25,979 nucleotides of DNA. Origin: Bacillus_BA songklensis. GTDB lineage: Bacteria > Bacillota > Bacilli > Bacillales > Bacillaceae_H. The notes beneath the pieces were generated by a model. It worked only from the letters and a program-made list of their open reading frames with translations. It was not told where the DNA came from and ran no database searches. The stretch is from contig NZ_JBHRZT010000008.1 in assembly GCF_042649685.1 (NCBI RefSeq), positions 1 to 25,979 on the forward strand, given 5' to 3'. Positions 22,190 to 25,979 of this stretch are shown here, piece by piece. The stretch's first letter is position 1, and every line of letters starts with the position of its first letter. Made by a program: the position numbers and the translations under genes.

Positions 22190-22852
22190 ATGGAGAAAAA
22201 AATTGTTACACTTGATGTATCGAATCTTTGGACAGCTTATATAAATAATACTATGGCAACCTGTGTTAACAAATATGCTTTGCAAACAATTACCGATTCT
22301 GAAATCCATAATATATATGACAAAGCTTTGCATCTATCAAAGAATATTGTTCAAAAGATCACAGTTATCTTTAATAATGAAAATTTTCCTATTCCATATG
22401 GATTTACGGATGAAGATGTCCATCTTAATGCACCACGATTATTTTCAGACGATTTTTGGCTATTTTACCTTCATGAAATGACTATACATGGGTTAACCGC
22501 TTATTCTCTTGGGATTACCACTTCCCATAGGCTTGACGTACGCCAATTTTATTCAGAAGCATTTAAAGGAGCTTCTGAGTTGTATGATATCACATTAGAA
22601 ATGATGCAATCTAAAGGGCTTTTGGAACGTACCCCCACAATCATGCTTCCAGAAAAAATTGAATTTGCAGAAAAACAAAGCTTTATAGCTGGTTGGTTCG
22701 GTGACCATCGTCCATTGAACGTTATTGAAATCAGTAGTCTTTATTTTAATTTGCAGAAAAGCATCATGACAAAAGACTTGGTGGTATGGAAGAAAAGGGT
22801 AATGAGGTGTAGTACTGCAGATTGGCAACAAATAAGTAAAGAGGGCGAGTAG
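22190..22852 (+). CDS. DUF3231 family protein, shortened (220 aa)
   Basis: ATG at 22190 after TTGGAGGATAGG. Typical DUF3231 features: SNLWTAYINNTMATCVNKYA (N-terminal helix), IFNNENFPIPYGFTDEDVHL, NAPRLFSDDFWLFYLHEM, then SKGLLERTP, FAEKQSFIAGWFGDHRPLN and IEISSLYFNLQ. Usual members are about 330 residues with two copies of this module; this one ends after about one and a quarter. After LYFNLQKSIMTK the last 30 residues (DLVVWKKRVMRCSTADWQQ) diverge from the pattern, suggesting a frameshift or truncation. The role of DUF3231 is unknown; some members are linked to sporulation. An IS3-type end sits directly upstream. Confidence 0.75.
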   Translation: MEKKIVTLDVSNLWTAYINNTMATCVNKYALQTITDSEIHNIYDKALHLSKNIVQKITVIFNNENFPIPYGFTDEDVHLNAPRLFSDDFWLFYLHEMTIHGLTAYSLGITTSHRLDVRQFYSEAFKGASELYDITLEMMQSKGLLERTPTIMLPEKIEFAEKQSFIAGWFGDHRPLNVIEISSLYFNLQKSIMTKDLVVWKKRVMRCSTADWQQISKEGE

Positions 22853-22954
22853 TATCCTAACAGGTTTTCTGACAGGGAAAAATTGCAAAATAGCAACTGA
22901 AATCGGAGACCTATTCGCAATAGTATTTTCTTATTTTATCATAGATTATAAAGG

Positions 22955-22990
22955 CTGATTTCTCTATCGGAAATCAGTTTTTATTTTGGT
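22955..22990 (+). terminator. Terminator downstream of the DUF3231 gene
   Basis: CTGATTTC / GAAATCAG followed by TTTTTATTTT. Confidence 0.75.
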
Positions 22991-23173
22991 TTTACCATAA
23001 CGCAGGTTATCAGTAGTCAATCCACCAATGCACCCCGTTAGCAAATCTTATTAGTTATTCAGCTCTATCCTGCCCTTTCGTTTAAGAAGAAAATCTATAA
23101 CATTCTTTAACAGAACCAAAAACCTATATACAGGATGTAGGTTTACATAAAAATCGTTATTAGCAATTAAAAG

Positions 23174-23205
23174 TCCCTCGAATTTCATAGAATGCGAGGG
23201 ATTTT
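23174..23205. terminator. Probable terminator after the 23248 gene
   Basis: TCCCTCG (23174-23180) pairs with CGAGGGA (23195-23201), with further pairing inside the loop. A TTTT follows on plus and TTAATT on minus. It lies 43-74 bp past the stop of the minus-strand gene. Confidence 0.55.
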
Positions 23206-23247
23206 CAGAGCGACAAATAGACATTATGCTACGTCGTTTTCTTATCA

Positions 23248-23541
23248 TTATGAAATAATTTTATAATGCCCTTCAACTTTTTCATAAGGAATTAGAACAA
23301 AAGGCTGCTCAGCAAGGGTGAATAAATCTAATCCCTCTTGATCTTTATCTGGCGAAAAGTATTTTTGACCAAATTTCTTTACAATCCATCCTTTTGTACC
23401 TATAGGTAAAGTACCAAAATGACCTTTTTTAAATGACTCGGGAGATGGTAAATAACCAGCCGTTGTTCCTGTTATCCCTAGCACATTACAAGGTTCTGTA
23501 ATCTCTACTCTATAGAGTTGTTCTTGTTGTAAAAAACTCAT
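23248..23541 (-). CDS. Hypothetical protein (97 aa)
   Basis: ATG at 23541 with AAAGGGG 8 nt upstream; a GTG one codon earlier is less well placed. The product is a soluble, mixed beta-rich protein (YRVEITEPCNVLGITGTTAG, GTLPIGTKGWIVKKFGQKYF, FTLAEQPFVLIPYEKVEGHY) with one cysteine and no membrane segment. Codon use is Bacillus-like. I do not recognise it. Neighbours give no clue: an integrase fragment upstream and a terminator downstream. Confidence 0.6.
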   Translation of the reverse strand: MSFLQQEQLYRVEITEPCNVLGITGTTAGYLPSPESFKKGHFGTLPIGTKGWIVKKFGQKYFSPDKDQEGLDLFTLAEQPFVLIPYEKVEGHYKIIS

Positions 23542-23726
23542 CACATTAACCCCTTTATATAGTATTAATGACTTTTTCCACCTTTTTCTATTATCCTATA
23601 TTTCTATAAAATTGAGTATAAAAGAGTTTTCTCCCTCGGCGTATATGCCATACAAATCTAGTTTACATAACCATTCTTATAAGAAATAAAGCTCAAGTCT
23701 GATTGTAGACTCGAGCTTTATTAGTT
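23542..23726. terminator. Spacer with a strong hairpin terminator
   Basis: AATAAAGCTC (23685-23694) and GAGCTTTATT (23713-23722) enclose a second stem AGTCT/AGACT. It ends immediately before the stop of the integrase fragment and serves as its terminator on the minus strand. The rest of the spacer holds nothing visible. Confidence 0.65.
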
Positions 23727-23953
23727 TTACAGAGAAAATTCCTCTAATACTTGGTCCACCATATCATCATTAATGCCAATATATCAAAGTGTAATGGACG
23801 GCGCAGAATGTCCAAAAATCTGCTGCAACATTGCCACGTCCTTCGTGCGCTGATAAAAGTGGTACCCAAATGTCTTTCGTAAAGTATGGGTCGCAATGGA
23901 GCCCTCAATGCCACACGCTCGTGCAGCCCCGTTAATGCCCCTCCAAGCCGTTT
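23727..23953 (-). pseudogene. C-terminal fragment of a tyrosine recombinase (phage integrase type)
   Basis: The minus strand reads AWRGINGAARACGIEGSIAT, then HTLRKTFGYHFYQRTKDVAM, LQQIFGHSAPSITL, a TGA stop, and YIGINDDMVDQVLEEFSL. The HxLRKT box with catalytic Arg and the GHS box are intact. The stop replaces the residue (normally Arg, CGA) directly before the catalytic Tyr. All sequence upstream of about residue 'AWR' is missing. A broken remnant of a phage or ICE integrase. Confidence 0.85.
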
Positions 23954-24015
23954 ATATCAAGGGTTCAGAACCTATTCGAAGGGATTTGAAAAAAAGAAAA
24001 ATTGAGTATGTCCAA

Positions 24016-24042
24016 ACTTTTATTATCTGTTTGCATAATATA
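24016..24042 (+). promoter_or_regulatory. Consensus sigma-K promoter of the CotD-like gene
   Basis: AC (24016-24017), exactly 16 nt, CATAATATA (24034-24042). The downstream gene is a spore-coat type, which supports the call. Confidence 0.75.
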
Positions 24043-24081
24043 TTAAGAGATTTATCATATGTAGGAAGGGGGTAAGGATAT

Positions 24082-24561
24082 ATGACTTGTAAACGAATAA
24101 AAAAATTACCAAAAGACTTATGTGGTCGTTCATCAAAAACATTACCACCCATTATACTCCCACCAATAATTCATCCTACTACAAATTGTACTAAACACAT
24201 TTTTCAAGATATAATCGTACCTCATATTCACCCAATTGATATTGAAATCGTAAACCATATCAAATTTAAACATGAGCACTTTTTTCCAAGAACTATTTCT
24301 TCTGTTGTAAATGAAGTTACAAATGAACAATTCATTTGTGATAAACAAGATAACATTCGTGATCAACTAGATAAAGTTATACAAGAACAATTACAATTCA
24401 TTCGTGATCAACAAGATGAAATTACACAAGAACAATTACAATTCATTCGTGATCAATTAGATAAAGTCACGCAAGAACAATTACAATTCATTTGTGGTGA
24501 ACAAGCTAAAGTTCACAAGAAAAAAAGAAAAAAAAGAAAAAAGAGTTATAGAATAAGTTAA
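24082..24561 (+). CDS. CotD-like inner spore coat protein with added 15-residue repeat tail (159 aa)
   Basis: Residues about 22-85 follow B. subtilis CotD: LPPIIHPTTNCTKHIFQDII, VPHIHPIDIEIVNHIKFKHE, HFFPRTISSV, with the 'VPHIHP' and 'H..H.FP.T.S.V' spacing. CotD normally ends soon after. Here it continues with three 15-residue repeats (IRDQLDKVIQEQLQF, IRDQQDEITQEQLQF, IRDQLDKVTQEQLQF) predicted to be a charged helix or coiled coil, and a polybasic end KVHKKKRKKRKKSYRIS. The ATG at 24082 follows AAGGGGGTAAGG. A sigma-K promoter lies 40 bp upstream. An IS6 element begins 6 bp after the stop, so the extreme C-terminus or terminator may have been changed by insertion. Confidence 0.8.
   Translation: MTCKRIKKLPKDLCGRSSKTLPPIILPPIIHPTTNCTKHIFQDIIVPHIHPIDIEIVNHIKFKHEHFFPRTISSVVNEVTNEQFICDKQDNIRDQLDKVIQEQLQFIRDQQDEITQEQLQFIRDQLDKVTQEQLQFICGEQAKVHKKKRKKRKKSYRIS
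24355..24489 (+). repeat. Three 45-bp in-frame repeats
   Basis: Units start with ATTCGTGATCAA and end with GAACAATTACAATTC, repeated at exactly 45-bp spacing. A degenerate fourth unit starts at 24490. Confidence 0.9.
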
Positions 24562-24567
24562 AATAAA

Positions 24568-25434
24568 GGTTCTGGTGCAAAAAACCTCTCGCTAGAAACA
24601 TAGAGTGTCAGTTTTCTTTAAATGGCTAACTTATGAAGCTAATCCAAACAGTTGATGGATGAATTCTTTCTGATTTTGGACAGACTGATCCCGTAAATCA
24701 ATCTGTTCTTTTTTGATCATATGCATGGCTTCTACTCCCGAAAGAATGGATGTAGCTGTGTCAAAAGACTTGAACCCTAACATAGGAAGGACTCGTCTCT
24801 TAATGAATCGATGATCCTGTTCCACGATGTTGTTAAGATATTCCACTTGCCTTATTTGGATGCCTTCTGGCATCTTTTTTTCTTCTTTTAACTCTTCAAT
24901 TGCTACTGGATAAGCTGGATTCTTATCTACAGTAATGACACGAGGAGTGGATACATGTAAAAAAGCCAAGACTTTTTTTAGAAGCGCTTGGCTGATTTGC
25001 TATCTCTCGTTTTGCCAAGGAAAAAGTCAATAGTGTTCCCATCCGAATCGACTGTACGATACAGGTACATCCATTGTCCTTTTACTTTTATGTACGTTTC
25101 ATCCACTCTCCATGAATCATTGGGTTGTTTGAGATGACGCCGAACTCTCTTATCCAACTCAGGATCATATTGATGGACCCAACGCATAATGGTTGTATGA
25201 GCTATGGATAAGCCTCGTTCCTCCATCCTTTCCACCAAATCACGAAAACTTAGGTTGGGTTGTACCGTAGATACCATCTAACCGTTAACAAAATAATGTC
25301 AGGTTGATAATGTTTCCATTTAAACAAATTTTCCTTTTTGATACCAATCACACACCTTTTTTAGATTGATAGTATCAGTATGTCCAAGATTTAAAAATTA
25401 CTTGCAATTGTCTTGAAGTTTTTGCACCAGAACC
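24568..25434 (-). mobile_element. IS6-family insertion sequence (IS240-like), decayed, 867 bp
   Basis: Bounded by inverted repeats GGTTCTGGTGCAAAAA (from 24568) and TTTTTGCACCAGAACC (to 25434; the left copy has one more A in its run). The size and single leftward transposase are typical. No 8-bp target duplication is seen: the left flank reads AAAATAAA and the right CCCATTTT. Confidence 0.9.
24631..25351 (-). pseudogene. IS6-family DDE transposase, two frameshifts
   Basis: Piece 1 (from about 25351) reads NLFKWKHYQPDIILLTVRWY and then LRYN. A 5-bp duplication (CAACC, near 25260) shifts the frame. Piece 2 (25277-24978) continues SFRDLVERMEERGLSIAHTT, WRVDETYIKVKGQWMYLYR and RDSKSAKRF. A one-base loss near 24975 shifts again. 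Piece 3 (24969-24631) continues RVITVDKNPAYP and YLNNIVEQDHRF to the end FIHQLFGLAS. The three catalytic residues, Asp (VDETY), Asp (VDKNP) and Glu (VEQDH), all survive, but the protein cannot be made in one frame. Confidence 0.9.
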
Positions 25435-25442
25435 CCCATTTT

Positions 25443-25480
25443 AAAGAGGTTGGGTATCTAAAGATACCCAACCTCTTTTC
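25443..25480. terminator. Strong 17-bp hairpin terminator
   Basis: AAAGAGGTTGGGTATCT (25443-25459) pairs perfectly with AGATACCCAACCTCTTT (25462-25478). It probably once ended the cotD-like transcript, from which the IS6 copy now separates it. Confidence 0.8.
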
Positions 25481-25574
25481 ATCAAAAATTCGCAAGTTTG
25501 ATAGGGAACTGTCCATTCACTTTAACTTAACCTGAATATACTACTAAATATAAAGAAAGAAAGGGGAAAAACTA

Positions 25575-25858
25575 ATGACAAAAAATCGAACCATTCTGAA
25601 AATTTTCCAAAATCTGATTTAGACAGCAAAGCAAAAGCTAACGTGGATTTAGATAATAGAAATAGAGCTGATTTAGATAATGACAATGATTTAAAAAATG
25701 TAGATCGTAACACAAACAACGCCAAAGCCGAAATTGAAAACAGTGGAAATTCTCGTGTCGACCTTGATGTTAAAGTTGATTCAGACTCTAAAGCAAGGGT
25801 ACGTGTACGTTCTGAATCTGATCAAGATCAGGAACAAGATCAAGATCAAGAGGATTAA
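25575..25858 (+). pseudogene. Acidic Asp/Asn/Lys-rich repeat protein, frame broken in an A-run
   Basis: ATG at 25575 follows AAAGGGG. Six As after ATGAC put the ribosome into a frame that stops at TAG after 15 codons. With seven As the frame would read MTKKSNHSENFPKSDLDSKA and continue unbroken through DLDNRNRADLDNDNDLKNVD and KVDSDSKARVRVRSESDQDQ to TAA at 25856-25858 (about 94 residues). The protein is low-complexity and hydrophilic, with DLDN-type repeats, and ends in a DQDQ/EQDQ run. No family recognised. The single-base loss could be real, phase-variable or a read error. Confidence 0.55.
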
Positions 25859-25915
25859 CAAGAAAAGTAGGATAAGACCAAAATCAACGTCGACGTAACT
25901 AGAACATTCGTAATA

Positions 25916-25954
25916 AAGGTAAGGTAGGGATTCCTGTGCCTTCTACCTTGCCTT
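25916..25954 (+). terminator. Terminator after the acidic repeat gene
   Basis: AAGGTAAGGTAG / CTACCTTGCCTT with one mismatch, followed by CCTATTATTTTC. Confidence 0.7.
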
Positions 25955-25968
25955 CCTATTATTTTCTA

Positions 25969-25979
25969 AAGGAGGGCAT
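25969..25979 (+). promoter_or_regulatory. Shine-Dalgarno of a gene starting beyond the window
   Basis: AAAGGAGGG at the last bases, after a terminator. Confidence 0.5.

Larger units (their letters stand above)
22853..23247. other. Intergenic region with two terminators
   Basis: No gene is seen beyond a weak 65-codon minus frame that contains a hairpin (rejected). Confidence 0.5.

Noticed and set aside
23051..23248. 65-codon minus frame
   Set aside because: Contains the terminator hairpin of the upstream gene and has no ribosome site.
24355..24489. CRISPR-like array
   Set aside because: The 45-bp repeats are contiguous, in frame and coding; there are no spacers.

Overview
The window looks like a chromosomal segment of a spore-forming Bacillaceae bacterium (Bacillus/Peribacillus-like; the genus cannot be fixed from the sequence). 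It has low-GC Firmicute codon use and strong AGGAGG ribosome sites. It also carries sporulation-type genes: a GerPF-like protein, a CotD-like coat protein, several YjcZ-type glycine/tyrosine-rich membrane microproteins, and promoters matching the sigma-K consensus.

Region 1 (1-500) is an accessory scar. It holds the start of a TIR-type protein gene, cut off and fused to another short reading frame.

Region 2 (510-6549) is the metabolic core. zwf, gnd and pgi run leftward and hxlA-hxlB run rightward from a shared 850-bp control region. Together HPS, PHI, PGI, G6PDH and 6PGDH make a closed dissimilatory ribulose-monophosphate (RuMP) cycle. The cycle fixes formaldehyde onto ribulose 5-phosphate, isomerises it to glucose 6-phosphate, then releases CO2 and regenerates ribulose 5-phosphate. 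Each side of the control region carries the same bipartite element (palindrome AAGTGCGTACTT, 13 bp, ATACGTA, then a TATACT -10), in mirror orientation, which suggests joint control.

Region 3 (6600-13310) holds redox and catabolic genes: an SDR pseudogene with two lesions, a luciferase-like (LLM) oxidoreductase, a short hypothetical ORF, a broken SnoaL-like gene, an orphan molybdopterin hydroxylase large subunit without its FeS and FAD partners, and a beta-propeller lactonase-family protein.

Region 4 (13310-17700) is a patchwork of mobile-element debris. It has solo IS6-type inverted repeats, an IS3-family tail and a decayed IS1182-family element that cuts a gene. Between these lie a YqfQ/YppG-like coat-type gene, a stand-alone type-44 polymorphic toxin domain and a GerPF-like gene.

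Region 5 (17700-22080) is a cluster of small sporulation-type genes. It has a YppG-like protein, two Sm-like small proteins with hydrophobic C-terminal segments, five YjcZ-like membrane microproteins in single form and one in-frame triplicated YjcZ-like gene. A two-gene YjcZ cassette is present twice as an inverted duplication flanking the others. A run of four adjacent hairpins (20038-20118) is unexplained.

Region 6 (22080-25979) is again accessory: an IS3-type left end, a shortened DUF3231 protein, an unknown 97-residue protein, an integrase fragment, a CotD-like coat protein with a 15-residue repeat tail behind a consensus sigma-K promoter, a decayed IS6 element, and an acidic Asp/Asn-rich repeat protein whose reading frame is broken in an A-run. 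The last bases hold a Shine-Dalgarno for a gene that starts outside the window.
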